Source of the DNA: [Pantoea] beijingensis
Lineage (GTDB): Bacteria; Pseudomonadota; Gammaproteobacteria; Enterobacterales; Enterobacteriaceae
Assembly (NCBI RefSeq): GCF_022647505.1
Contig: NZ_CP071409.1
Location: 310,001 to 374,000 of the forward strand
DNA length: 64,000 bases
Reading direction: 5' to 3'
Positions within the stretch are counted from its first letter, which is position 1; every line of letters starts with the position of its first letter. Positions 32,012 to 41,032 of the stretch are shown here, in pieces. The position numbers were made by a program, and so were the translations under genes. The notes below the pieces were generated by a model. It did no database searches, had not been told where the DNA came from, and worked only from the letters and a program-made list of their open reading frames with translations.

Positions 32012-32052
32012 AAACCGCCTCCGATATAGGGTAAAATCTGATATCGGAGGCG
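32012..32052 (-). terminator. Rho-independent terminator of mrcA
   Basis: The perfect 12-bp stem CGCCTCCGATAT/ATATCGGAGGCG (32016-32027 and 32041-32052) is followed on the minus strand by GGTTTTC. It lies 5 bp beyond the mrcA stop. Confidence 0.8.
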
Positions 32053-32057
32053 TGGGT

Positions 32058-34613
32058 TTAGAACAACTCGTGGCTTTCGCCGTTGTCCATCAATGTGGTT
32101 CCCACATCATGCACCGAATACTCCGTTGGCTGAGTGCCATCGATAAAGTACTCCTGCCGAGTATTACCACCACCATTAGCCAGTTTGCCTGTCGCGCGGT
32201 CGATATTTATCGAGACGACGCCCTCTGGTGGGGTCAATGGTTGTATCGGCACACCATCAAGAGCGGCCTGCATAAACTCATCCCACGCTGGCTGAGCGCT
32301 CTTCGCTCCCCCTTCGTAGCCGGAGATCTGATCTTTAATCGCGCCAGAGGCTGTTGTGCGTCCCAGATCACGGCGGTGATCGTCGAAACCGATCCAGACT
32401 GAGGTAACAACGCCGGGCCCGTAGCCGGAGAACCATGCATCTTTCGAGCTATTCGTCGTACCGGTTTTACCGCCAATGTCGTTGCGCTTCAGATCGCGTC
32501 CTGCACGCCAGCCAGTCCCCATCCAGCCCGGTTCGCCGAAAATGTTTGAGTTCAGCGCGCTTTTAATCAGGAATGAGAGCGGCGTGTTAATCACATGAGG
32601 CGCATACTGTTGTTCACCCTTCTGCTGAGTGTCTCCCTGCGGAACCTGTTCCAGCTGCGGTTGCGGTACTGCAACGTTACGCCCGTCTTGCGAGACTGCA
32701 ACATTTTCAATACTGTCTTCGCTGAGTGCGACCGCTTTTTGCGTATCGCCATAAATGACCGGCAAATGGCATTCCGTGCAGGCAATTTTCGGTTTTTCTT
32801 CAAATACCGTCTCGCCCTGCTCGTTTTCGATCTTACTAATAAAGTAAGGATCGACAAGGAAGCCGCCATTCGCCATCACGGCATAACCGCGCACCAACTG
32901 CATCGGGGTAAAAGAGGCTGAGCCGAGCGCTAATGATTCGGTATGCACGATGTTTTGTGCAGGAAAGCCAAAACGCTGTAAATATTCTGCGGCGTAATCG
33001 ACACCCATCGCACGCATTGCGCGCACCATGACAACGTTCTTCGACTCGCCCAAACCCTGGCGCAGACGAATAGGACCATCATAGCGTGCCGGCGAGTTTT
33101 TTGGACGCCAGTCAGAGCCTGCGCCTGCGTCCCAGCGTGAAATCGGTACGTCATTCAGGATGGACGCGAGGGTTAAGCCACGATCCATTGCGGCGGTATA
33201 CAGGAACGGTTTGATATTAGACCCAACCTGACGTAACGCCTGAGTTACGCGGTTAAACTTGCTTTGGTTAAAGTCAAAGCCGCCAACCAGTGCACGCACC
33301 GCCCCATCTTTAGGGTCCAGTGAGATCAGCGCGGAGTTAACATCCGGAACCTGTGCCAGCCACCAGTCATTATCAACACTGCGCACCCAAACTTGCTGCC
33401 CGGTTTGTACTACCTGCGTGATGCTGCGTGGCGTGGCACCTTGTAAAGTGTCGGATTTATACGGACGTGCCCACCGCATCCCGCCCATGCCTAGTGAAAC
33501 CGTACTGCCATCACGCAACAGCGCGGTAGCTTCATCACTATTGGTGGAGGTAATTACCGCTGGAATCAGCGGGCCATATACCGGGAGAGCATTCAGTGCC
33601 TTGAGGATTGCCGTTTTATCCCACGCAGCTTCACCCGCTTTCCACAAAACATTGGCAGGTCCGCGATAGCCATGGCGCATATCGTAGGCCAGAACATTAT
33701 CGCGCACCGAGCTTTGTGCGGCGGTTTGCAGCTTTTGCGTTACGGTTGTATAGACTTTAAAACCGTCAGTGTAGGCATTTTCGCCGTAACGCTTAATCAT
33801 CTCCTGCCGTACCATTTCTGTCAGATAGGGGGCGGAGAAGGTAATTTTGGGACCATGGTAGGTCGCAACCAGTGGTTCATTACGCGCTTCATTATACTGC
33901 GCCTGAGTGATGTAACGCTGATCCAACAGGCGTGCCAGCACCACATTCCGTCGCGATTGCGCACGGTCATGTGAGTATATTGGGTTGAAGGTCGAGGGCG
34001 CTTTAGGCAAACCGGCAATCACCGCCATTTCGCTGAGCGTGAGTTGATCGACGTTCTTACCAAAATAAACCTGTGCGGCCGCGCCAACGCCGTACGCGCG
34101 ATAACCGAGATAGATTTTATTCAGATAGAGCTCAAGGATCTCATCTTTGGTCAGCAATTGCTCGATGCGCACCGCCAGAAACGCTTCCTTAATTTTACGC
34201 ATTAGCGTGCGCTCAGGACTGAGGAAAAAATTTCTCGCCAGCTGCTGTGTAATAGTACTTGCCCCTTGTGAGGCCCGCCCTGAAACCAGCGCAATACTCG
34301 CCGCACGGAAAATACCAATAGGGTCGACGCCATGATGCTCATAGAAGCGACTATCTTCTGTAGCAATAAACGCTTTCACCATTTCTGGCGGAATTTGTTG
34401 TAGCTTCAACGGAATACGGCGTTTTTCACCATATTGGGCGATCAGCTCATTATCCGCGCTGTAAACCTGCATCGGCGTTTGTAGCCGAATGTCTTTCAGC
34501 GTATTCACATCGGGTAGCTGGGGCTCAATGTACTTGTACAAGCCATATACCGAACCGGCTCCCAGCAAAATGCAACACACTGCAAGGATCAAAAAATACT
34601 TTACGAACTTCAC
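32058..34613 (-). CDS. mrcA: Penicillin-binding protein 1A
   Basis: PBP1A is a bifunctional class A peptidoglycan synthase anchored in the inner membrane; 851 residues (E. coli 850). Order: cytoplasmic tail and membrane anchor (about 5-27), GT51 transglycosylase with catalytic Glu86 in ATEDSRFYEHHG and GASTITQQLARN, an OB-fold insert, and the transpeptidase with the SNIKPFLY serine motif and KTGTTNSSKDAWFSG. It is divergent from hofM with 122 bp between starts. Confidence 0.97.
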   Translation of the reverse strand: MKFVKYFLILAVCCILLGAGSVYGLYKYIEPQLPDVNTLKDIRLQTPMQVYSADNELIAQYGEKRRIPLKLQQIPPEMVKAFIATEDSRFYEHHGVDPIGIFRAASIALVSGRASQGASTITQQLARNFFLSPERTLMRKIKEAFLAVRIEQLLTKDEILELYLNKIYLGYRAYGVGAAAQVYFGKNVDQLTLSEMAVIAGLPKAPSTFNPIYSHDRAQSRRNVVLARLLDQRYITQAQYNEARNEPLVATYHGPKITFSAPYLTEMVRQEMIKRYGENAYTDGFKVYTTVTQKLQTAAQSSVRDNVLAYDMRHGYRGPANVLWKAGEAAWDKTAILKALNALPVYGPLIPAVITSTNSDEATALLRDGSTVSLGMGGMRWARPYKSDTLQGATPRSITQVVQTGQQVWVRSVDNDWWLAQVPDVNSALISLDPKDGAVRALVGGFDFNQSKFNRVTQALRQVGSNIKPFLYTAAMDRGLTLASILNDVPISRWDAGAGSDWRPKNSPARYDGPIRLRQGLGESKNVVMVRAMRAMGVDYAAEYLQRFGFPAQNIVHTESLALGSASFTPMQLVRGYAVMANGGFLVDPYFISKIENEQGETVFEEKPKIACTECHLPVIYGDTQKAVALSEDSIENVAVSQDGRNVAVPQPQLEQVPQGDTQQKGEQQYAPHVINTPLSFLIKSALNSNIFGEPGWMGTGWRAGRDLKRNDIGGKTGTTNSSKDAWFSGYGPGVVTSVWIGFDDHRRDLGRTTASGAIKDQISGYEGGAKSAQPAWDEFMQAALDGVPIQPLTPPEGVVSINIDRATGKLANGGGNTRQEYFIDGTQPTEYSVHDVGTTLMDNGESHELF

Positions 34614-34735
34614 CTGAGATTTCCCATTTAATGTCGTTTGGGCAGTTTATAAACAATCGCGCGGTAGTATAAAGGCAAGCATGACGCTTTGATACGTCCT
34701 TTTTCACCAACTGACGATATGGAGATCGCGCGAAA

Positions 34736-35563
34736 ATGGCTTTTCAGACATGGCAAATAGGGCTGGATATACAGAACGGCAAGCTTTGTGCTCTGGGTAT
34801 TCAGCGCCGTCGTAACGGCTGGCAGTTACGCCACTGGTGGCAACATGCGTTGCCGCAAGATACGTTAAGGAACGGCATGCTGCAACGTCCGGCAGAACTC
34901 ATCTCCGTTCTGCAGCAATGGCGTAAGCAGCTGCCGCGTCATATTTCGCTGCGCGTTGGGTTCCCCCCTCAGTTAGTACTCCAGCGTTTTATCGAGTTAC
35001 CCCGCCAACCTTTACGCGAACCGGAGCGTAACAGTTATGTGGCTGCAGCGGCGCGGCGATTTTTCCCAATTGAGCTGGAAGCTCTGGCGTTGGATTACCG
35101 TGAAGCCGTGCAACCCGTGGGGCAAATCTGCGTAACGGCTGCCCGGAGAGAGGCGCTGGATTTCTGGCTCGATAGTCTGGGGCAAGCAGGTTTGTTACCG
35201 CAAATACTGGAACTGACGCCGGCAGCGTTATACTCGCTTTCACAGGCCTTGGCACTGGATCCGATGGCGACACTGGTGCATCGTCTTGCCGATCACTGGT
35301 TGTGGTTCGCCCCGGAAAATAAACAGCAACCCTGGGGCTGGTGTAATTTTGATGAGGCTGAAAGTTACGGCATGCTATGCCAGCGTTATCTCGGCACGCC
35401 TTCGCCAGCTTATTACAGCTCTACTGAGCCTGATCCCTTACCAGATAATACCCGTCATTTGCTCCCACTGGATGCTTTACAGCTTATGCAGCCTCCCTTA
35501 CCGCATTGTACTGGCGCATTTGCGCTGGCTGCTGGCCTGGCGTTAAGACCAGAGGATGTTTGA
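34736..35563 (+). CDS. hofM: PilM-like pilus/DNA-uptake assembly protein HofM
   Basis: HofM is the actin-like cytoplasmic protein of the type IV pilus-like system. In E. coli the hofMNOPQ genes are needed for use of DNA as a nutrient. It has 275 residues. The sequence begins TWQIGLDIQNGKLCALGIQR, the phosphate-1-like region of the PilM fold. It is the first of five tightly packed genes and ends by overlapping hofN by one base. Confidence 0.88.
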   Translation: MAFQTWQIGLDIQNGKLCALGIQRRRNGWQLRHWWQHALPQDTLRNGMLQRPAELISVLQQWRKQLPRHISLRVGFPPQLVLQRFIELPRQPLREPERNSYVAAAARRFFPIELEALALDYREAVQPVGQICVTAARREALDFWLDSLGQAGLLPQILELTPAALYSLSQALALDPMATLVHRLADHWLWFAPENKQQPWGWCNFDEAESYGMLCQRYLGTPSPAYYSSTEPDPLPDNTRHLLPLDALQLMQPPLPHCTGAFALAAGLALRPEDV

Positions 35564-36099
35564 TGATCTGGGTTAATTTTCTACCGTGGCGGCAGCGACG
35601 GCGTCAGCGAGCGTTATATCAATGGCTGATGCGAGCACTGACTCCATTACTGTTCGGGATAAGTTTGTCGATCGCTATCGGTTGGCAACTGAGCGAAGAA
35701 AACTACCGCTGGCGTGAGCGTATTGCACGCCAGGAGGAGGCGATTACACAGGCCGGGGTGCTATCAGCATACCTTGCACAATCACTGCAAGAGCAGAGGC
35801 AATTGCAGGTGGTACAACAGAAGCGCCTGCAACAACGCCAGCGCAATCGCGGTTGGCATCAATTCTCGCAGCAGTTGGCACAGTTGATGCCGGAGACGCT
35901 CTGGCTGACCACGATTAAAAAACGTGAGGAGGGCGTGCGCATTGTTGGGTTTTGCCAGCAACTGGCGGATGTGCGTGAGTTTCGTCAGCAGTTAGGTACG
36001 TTATCGCTATTTCAGCAGGTCGAAAACCAGGGGGTTATTCGCCAGGCACCAGGGCAATTGCAGTTTATTCTCCTGGCAAAGGAGGTGCTGGATGGATGA
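35563..36099 (+). CDS. hofN: PilN-like assembly protein HofN
   Basis: The ATG at 35563 overlaps the hofM stop and gives 178 residues; the frame opens earlier but only within hofM. The conserved start MIWVNFLPWRQRRR is followed by one membrane segment (about 25-43) and a coiled-coil, glutamine-rich periplasmic stretch (LQEQRQLQVVQQKRLQQRQR), typical of PilN proteins. It is predicted to bridge HofM to HofO at the inner membrane. Confidence 0.87.
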   Translation: MIWVNFLPWRQRRRQRALYQWLMRALTPLLFGISLSIAIGWQLSEENYRWRERIARQEEAITQAGVLSAYLAQSLQEQRQLQVVQQKRLQQRQRNRGWHQFSQQLAQLMPETLWLTTIKKREEGVRIVGFCQQLADVREFRQQLGTLSLFQQVENQGVIRQAPGQLQFILLAKEVLDG

Positions 36100-36595
36100 G
36101 TGGCTATCACGCTGGTTGCAAATACGGCCACTTTGGCAATGGGTTACGGTGATGGTTTTGCCGCCTGGATTCCTTCTACTCATTGGATGGATGTGGCTTC
36201 AGCCCCTGTGGATGAGCCAGCAAAGGTTAGTGAATGAACACCAGCAGTTGATGATGCGGTGGCAAACAACGCTCGTGCAGCTATTGGCGAAGCCACGTCT
36301 GGCAGAACAACAGGTGAAGAATCAGCGACTCCGTGCTGCGTTAACGCTACATCAGGAGCAGCGTTTCTCACTGGTCGCTCTGATGCGTTATGCCGGTGGC
36401 GTCGTCGAACAGTGGCAGCCGCAGCTTCACGGCGGCGAAATCACTCTGTTACTGAGTTGGGTACAACTACAGCGAGTGTTTGATTATTTGGTTACACGGC
36501 CTTTAACGCTGAAAGATTTTACCCTTCAACGCAGCGGTGAGCGGTTGCGGCTAACGTTGTTATTAGGGTGGGAATATGAAATGTCGCTGGATTAG
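36092..36595 (+). CDS. hofO: PilO-like assembly protein HofO
   Basis: This 167-residue protein has an N-terminal membrane segment (LWQWVTVMVLPPGFLLLIGW) and a periplasmic region with a short coiled coil and ferredoxin-like PilO-type tail. Sequence conservation with E. coli HofO is low, so the call rests mainly on position and architecture. It overlaps hofN by 8 bp and hofP by 20 bp. Confidence 0.8.
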   Translation: MDEWLSRWLQIRPLWQWVTVMVLPPGFLLLIGWMWLQPLWMSQQRLVNEHQQLMMRWQTTLVQLLAKPRLAEQQVKNQRLRAALTLHQEQRFSLVALMRYAGGVVEQWQPQLHGGEITLLLSWVQLQRVFDYLVTRPLTLKDFTLQRSGERLRLTLLLGWEYEMSLD

Positions 36596-36962
36596 CTGGA
36601 GTATCGTGGTAATCGCGTATTTTGCTCATGCCCGGGATCCTTTTTCCCCACCTGACGCCATGACTTGCCTGAGTGAGATTCCCCGGCCCGTACAATGGCG
36701 TTTGCAAGGGATTATTGGCCGTAAGAATGACTATCGTGGTTGGCTACTCTCGCCTCAGGGACAATCCCTGACGATGTCAACCGGAGACGTTTTCCCCCTC
36801 GCCCCCTGGTTCATTGATGAAATTGGCCCGATGAGCGTCATGCTCAGCGAAGAGAAGAGCTGCCGCCCCGGTCAGTATCAGTTAACCGTAAAAGGACCTT
36901 TCGATGATAAGGATATTCATCATGTTAATAGGACTGCTCGCTATCCGCAGCCACGCCAATGA
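36576..36962 (+). CDS. hofP: PilP-like assembly protein HofP
   Basis: This 128-residue protein has an N-terminal signal-like segment (CRWISWSIVVIAYFAHA) followed by RDPFSPPD, the conserved HofP/PilP start of the mature region, then a small beta domain (WRLQGIIGRKNDYRGWLLSP) thought to contact the secretin. It overlaps hofO by 20 bp and hofQ by 59 bp, a long coding overlap. Confidence 0.8.
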   Translation: MKCRWISWSIVVIAYFAHARDPFSPPDAMTCLSEIPRPVQWRLQGIIGRKNDYRGWLLSPQGQSLTMSTGDVFPLAPWFIDEIGPMSVMLSEEKSCRPGQYQLTVKGPFDDKDIHHVNRTARYPQPRQ

Positions 36963-38151
36963 GGAGCCTATTTCACTGGCGTTTGATGATGCGCCTGTTG
37001 AACGTGTTTTGCAGGCACTTGCCGATTATCAACAGCTTAACCTGATGGTTGCACCCGGTGTAACGGGTAATGTTTCACTACGTTTGAAAATGGTGCCCTG
37101 GCAACAAGCGCTTGATTTAATTGTTCGCATGGCAAAGCTGAGTATTGAAACTGATGGCAATGTAATGCTGGTGTATCCGGAAAGCTGGCAGCAGGAGAAG
37201 CGGCAACGCGAGAGTGAACGTCAGGATGACGCACGGCAAAAATTGCCGCTCGAAACACAAATGATTGCCCTGAATTATGCCGACGCGACGGCCATTAATG
37301 CCAGTTTGTTGGCGGAGCAAACGAAGCTCATGACGGTTCGCGGTAGCGTTACTGTTGATACCCGGACTAATGCTTTATTGGTGCGTGATACACCGTCAGC
37401 GCTAAAACAGGTTGTGCGATGGGTGCGGGCGCTTGACGTGCCATTGGAGCAAATTGAACTGGAAGCGCATATCGTGACTATCAGTAAAGATGTCCTGCAT
37501 GAGCTGGGCGTAAACTGGGGATTCAGTAATGAAGAGAATCTTACGCGCGCGTTGCGTACCACGCAGTTAAGCGTGGATCTGGGCATGGCAAAGCCGACAA
37601 TCAGCGCTGGATTTAATTTGGCGCGACTCGATGGACAATTACTTAATCTGGAGCTGAGTGCTCTGGAGCGTGAAAACCAGATCGAAATTATCGCCAGCCC
37701 AAGATTGTTCACCTCGCACCAGCAGCCAGCCAGTATTAAACAGGGAACGGAAATCCCTTATGAGGTTGCGAATGGAACCAGTGGTGCCACGCGTATCGAG
37801 TTTAAGGAAGCGGTGTTGGGCATGGAGGTTACGCCGGCGGTGCAGCCAAATGGGCGAATAATGCTGAAATTGCGCATCAGCCAGAATATGCCTGGGCGCA
37901 ATATCCACGGCGGTGACACGGAAGTACTGACTATTGATAAACAAGAAATTGAAACGCAGGTGACGCTAAAAAATGGCCAGACGCTGGCGCTTGGGGGGAT
38001 TTTCCAGCAGCAACATGCCAGAGGGCGCGATAAAGTGCCCGTGTTAGGGGATATTCCCTGGATTGGTGCCCTGTTTCGACATGATGTTCAGGAAAATAAG
38101 CGGCGTGAGCTGGTTATTTTTATTACGCCACGCTTAATTCATGACGAATGA
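36904..38151 (+). CDS. hofQ: Secretin-type outer membrane porin HofQ
   Basis: This outer-membrane secretin of 415 residues is related to PilQ/ComE and gated by the HofMNOP proteins. It has a signal peptide (MIRIFIMLIGLLAIRSHA), then an STN-like domain and N0/N1 modules (FDDAPVERVLQALADYQQLN), and a C-terminal secretin domain with VLGMEVTPAVQPNGRIMLKL and KVPVLGDIPWIGALFR. An AAGGA ribosome binding site precedes ATG 36904; the internal ATG at 36922 is an alternative. In E. coli the system is linked to DNA catabolism. A terminator lies about 170 bp downstream. Confidence 0.92.
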   Translation: MIRIFIMLIGLLAIRSHANEEPISLAFDDAPVERVLQALADYQQLNLMVAPGVTGNVSLRLKMVPWQQALDLIVRMAKLSIETDGNVMLVYPESWQQEKRQRESERQDDARQKLPLETQMIALNYADATAINASLLAEQTKLMTVRGSVTVDTRTNALLVRDTPSALKQVVRWVRALDVPLEQIELEAHIVTISKDVLHELGVNWGFSNEENLTRALRTTQLSVDLGMAKPTISAGFNLARLDGQLLNLELSALERENQIEIIASPRLFTSHQQPASIKQGTEIPYEVANGTSGATRIEFKEAVLGMEVTPAVQPNGRIMLKLRISQNMPGRNIHGGDTEVLTIDKQEIETQVTLKNGQTLALGGIFQQQHARGRDKVPVLGDIPWIGALFRHDVQENKRRELVIFITPRLIHDE

Positions 38152-38317
38152 TGCTTTTTATCCAAAAAGTATTTGCACCTGAATGGTTAGTTTTGCCGCA
38201 ACGGGGCCGGCAAATGACAACATTTGCATAAATGCTTTGAACGGCCGCTTCCAGCGGTTCTGAAAAGAGGAAAGGGCGGATAACTCACGGTGTGAGCGGC
38301 CATTCAACCCCGAATCT

Positions 38318-38343
38318 TCCAGGTATCACCTGGACGTTTTTTC
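38318..38343 (+). terminator. Rho-independent terminator downstream of hofQ
   Basis: The stem TCCAGGT/ACCTGGA (38318-38324 and 38328-38334) has an ATC loop and is followed by CGTTTTTTC. It is a classic terminator on the plus strand, placed to end the hof operon before the repeat-rich gap leading to aroK. Confidence 0.85.
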
Positions 38344-38448
38344 ATGGATTGCTAACATATGCGTTTGACGCAAGGGCGGAATTAGCTTACAAGGTTTAGC
38401 GATTTTGAATATTGGGTCATCGTGCCCGTGTGCATAATAGCCTAAGTG

Positions 38449-38696
38449 ATTGAAGTTGCATCAAGGCGGCAAGAGCGTGACAAATTGGTTTACCCGTTTG
38501 AATCGCGATTGCGCTGGCCTGAAGGGTGAGCCGCAGGTTCATCATCCCGATGAGTTTACTCACGTTCAATATTCCGGTGAGTGATAAATCGGTCAGGAAC
38601 AGGTTTGAATGCTGTTTCGCAGCGGCCCTGAAGGGTGAGGCCAAGGACGAGCCGATAACGCAGCCAACACAGAGGCAGCTTCAGATACGAAGGATA
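38449..38696. repeat. Dispersed palindromic repeat, long copy (copy 3)
   Basis: It begins ATTGAAGTTGCATCAAGGCGG and ends GCAGCCAACACAGAGGCAGC plus TTCAGATACGAAGG, the two outer arms seen in other copies. The interior includes two short direct repeats of CTGAAGGGTGAG (38519 and 38628). It lies in the 934-bp hofQ-aroK gap, which has no gene I can support. Confidence 0.6.
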
Positions 38697-38726
38697 GAGC
38701 ATTTTTACCGTTTTATATCGCGCTAT

Positions 38727-38852
38727 CCCCAAGTAGCTTCAAGTCGTATTGAGGTGGCAATGTCGCAAACCCCGGCTCCTGAATAGCTCAGTGACAGGGG
38801 GGCGCCGAGTAAAGCCAACAACGATGCTGCTTGAAGTCTGATGGGTATATAC
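38727..38852. repeat. Dispersed palindromic repeat (copy 4)
   Basis: The left arm CCAAGTAGCTTCAAGTCGTA and the right arm AAGCCAACAACGATGCTGCT, followed by TGAAGTCTGATGGGTATAT, are mutually complementary in part. It lies 30 bp after copy 3, giving a tandem pair. The remaining 230 bp to aroK should hold the aroKB promoter. Confidence 0.6.
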
Positions 38853-39085
38853 AGCGTTCCGATGCTGGTAAAGTCGGTCAGATAAATAAAGCGGACTGAA
38901 ACGCGCCCATACAAGCGCGCCATGAACCGGCAATTTATTCGGTTGCCAAACTACCTATAGTGTTGAGATAATTTTCAGTCTGACTCTCGCACTATCGCTC
39001 ATGAGGTTTCAGTTCATGTCCCGCCAGCGGCTTAATCGTTGAACGCGGGGTATCATCAACGAATTGTCTTAGTAATACCGAAAAA

Positions 39086-39607
39086 ATGGCAGAGAAACGC
39101 AATATCTTTCTGGTTGGGCCTATGGGTGCCGGCAAAAGCACTATTGGTCGTCAGTTAGCTCAGCAACTCAATATGGAATTTTACGATTCTGATCAAGAAA
39201 TTGAGCGACGTACCGGAGCGGATGTGGGCTGGGTGTTCGACGTTGAAGGCGAAGAAGGTTTTCGCGATCGCGAAGAGAAAATCATCAACGAACTCACCGA
39301 AAAACAGGGCATTGTGCTGGCAACAGGCGGCGGCTCGGTAAAATCGCGTGAAACCCGTAATCGACTCTCCGCCCGCGGCGTCGTGGTTTATCTTGAAACC
39401 ACCATTGAGAAACAGCTGGCGCGCACGCAACGCGATAAAAAGCGCCCATTGCTTCAGGTGGACTCACCGCCACGCGAGGTGCTGGAGGCTTTAGCCGACG
39501 AACGTAATCCTCTTTACGAAGAGATTGCGGACGTGACTATTCGCACGGACGATCAAAGCGCCAAAGTGGTGGCTAATCAGATCATCAATATGTTGGAAAA
39601 GAGCTGA
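39086..39607 (+). CDS. aroK: Shikimate kinase 1
   Basis: AroK phosphorylates shikimate at the 3-hydroxyl in the chorismate pathway. It has 173 residues, the family length. The Walker A is [16 protein letters not shown] and the glycine-rich shikimate-binding LATGGGSV are present, and the LID region has [10 protein letters not shown]. It starts the conserved aroK-aroB-damX-dam-rpe-gph-trpS series. Confidence 0.98.
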   Translation: MAEKRNIFLVGPMGAGKSTIGRQLAQQLNMEFYDSDQEIERRTGADVGWVFDVEGEEGFRDREEKIINELTEKQGIVLATGGGSVKSRETRNRLSARGVVVYLETTIEKQLARTQRDKKRPLLQVDSPPREVLEALADERNPLYEEIADVTIRTDDQSAKVVANQIINMLEKS

Positions 39608-39611
39608 TAAT

Positions 39612-39733
39612 CCACTTCATCTTCAAACGGCATCTGTGTGAGCTGCCCTTGCGCGCCCGGTTACATAGTTTATCTATGCCTCCGGGGGCTTACTGGTTTG
39701 CCGCCCTTGATGCCACTTGAATGATTTTATTCA
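39612..39733. repeat. Dispersed imperfect palindromic repeat (copy 5), aroK-aroB gap
   Basis: It has the full element layout. The left arm is CACTTCATCTTCAAACGGCA and TCTGTGTGAGCTGC, the self-complementary centre is GGTTACATAGTTTATCTATGCC, split as CATAG/CTATG, and the right arm is TTGCCGCCCTTGATGCCACT followed by TGAAT. It separates aroK from aroB, which are otherwise expected to be co-transcribed. Confidence 0.65.
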
Positions 39734-39783
39734 TAGCGTAACTTGTCTGGAAACCAGACATAAAAATAAGGTCATATCGCATT

Positions 39784-40872
39784 ATGGAGAGGATAAGCGT
39801 CACTCTGGGGGAGCGAAGCTACCCTATCATCATCGCTGCCGGACTGTTCAACGATCCGGCTTCTTTTTGGCCGCTAAAAGCGGGCGATCAGGCTATGCTG
39901 GTGACGAACCAGACGTTGGCACCTCTTTATCTCAATAAGTTACGTACCCTGCTTGAAAACTCCGGGATAAAAGTCGATGAGGTTATCCTGCCCGACGGCG
40001 AGCAGTACAAAACCCTGGCCGTAATGGAGCAGGTTTTCACTGCATTACTTGAAAAACCGCACGGTCGTGACACGACCTTGATCGCCTTAGGCGGTGGAGT
40101 GGTGGGCGATTTGACCGGTTTTGCTGCCGCCAGCTATCAGCGTGGTGTGCGATTTATCCAGGTGCCGACTACCTTGTTATCTCAGGTCGACTCCTCGGTC
40201 GGCGGCAAGACGGCCGTTAACCATCCTCTGGGCAAGAATATGATCGGTGCTTTTTACCAGCCAGCTTCGGTAGTCATCGATCTCGACTGCCTCAAAAGTT
40301 TACCGCCGCGTGAGCTCGCTTCGGGCCTGGCGGAAGTGATCAAATATGGCATTATTTTAGACGCCGACTTTTTTGACTGGTTAGAGCAAAATCTGGATGC
40401 GGTCATGGCGCTTGATGGCGAAGCTATGGCGTATTGCATTCGCCGCTGCTGCGAGTTGAAAGCGGATGTTGTTGCCGCTGACGAGCGTGAAACGGGTCAG
40501 CGCGCCCTGCTTAACCTGGGTCACACTTACGGTCATGCTATCGAAGCGCATATGGGGTACGGCAACTGGCTACACGGTGAAGCCGTTGCAGCTGGCATGG
40601 TTATGGCTGCACGTACTGCTGAACGGTTAGGCCAATTTGATGCAGCAGATACCGCTCGTATCATCGTGCTGCTTGAGCGTGCTGGCTTACCCGTGAATGG
40701 CCCGAAAGCGATGCTGTCCAGTGACTATTTGCCACATATGATGCGTGACAAAAAAGTGTTAGCGGGTGAATTGCGGTTGGTGTTACCTCTCGCAATCGGT
40801 AAAGCTGAAGTGCGTGGTGGCGTGGCACATGATATTGTTCTGGCTGCGATTGAAGATTGCCAGATAGCGTAA
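39784..40872 (+). CDS. aroB: 3-dehydroquinate synthase
   Basis: AroB converts DAHP to 3-dehydroquinate, the second step of chorismate synthesis, and uses NAD and a divalent metal. It has 362 residues, as in E. coli. Conserved segments are [14 protein letters not shown] (NAD-binding), [14 protein letters not shown] and [13 protein letters not shown] with the metal-binding histidines. Confidence 0.98.
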   Translation: MERISVTLGERSYPIIIAAGLFNDPASFWPLKAGDQAMLVTNQTLAPLYLNKLRTLLENSGIKVDEVILPDGEQYKTLAVMEQVFTALLEKPHGRDTTLIALGGGVVGDLTGFAAASYQRGVRFIQVPTTLLSQVDSSVGGKTAVNHPLGKNMIGAFYQPASVVIDLDCLKSLPPRELASGLAEVIKYGIILDADFFDWLEQNLDAVMALDGEAMAYCIRRCCELKADVVAADERETGQRALLNLGHTYGHAIEAHMGYGNWLHGEAVAAGMVMAARTAERLGQFDAADTARIIVLLERAGLPVNGPKAMLSSDYLPHMMRDKKVLAGELRLVLPLAIGKAEVRGGVAHDIVLAAIEDCQIA

Positions 40873-40905
40873 GAACAAGCCGGTATTGCCGGTATGAAAC
40901 AGATA

Positions 40906-40980
40906 AATACCCTAATAATTTGAGTTGCGCAGCAGCTGCGTATTGCCAGCAAGTTGCAGTTTGAAACAGGATGGGTATAA
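40906..40980. repeat. Dispersed imperfect palindromic repeat (copy 6), aroB-damX gap
   Basis: The ends ATACCC and GGGTAT form terminal inverted repeats around TTTGAGTTGC ... GCAGTTTGAA, the same outer arms as in other copies. It lies within the 160-bp aroB-damX gap. Confidence 0.6.
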
Positions 40981-41032
40981 ACGCCGGACACAGGATAGTG
41001 CCGGCGTATGCCGCTAAACGGGAGGAGGTTAA

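Noticed and set aside
38526..38786. 86-codon open frame in the hofQ-aroK gap
   Set aside because: It is composed of repeat-element sequence on both strands; no ribosome binding site or protein family features.
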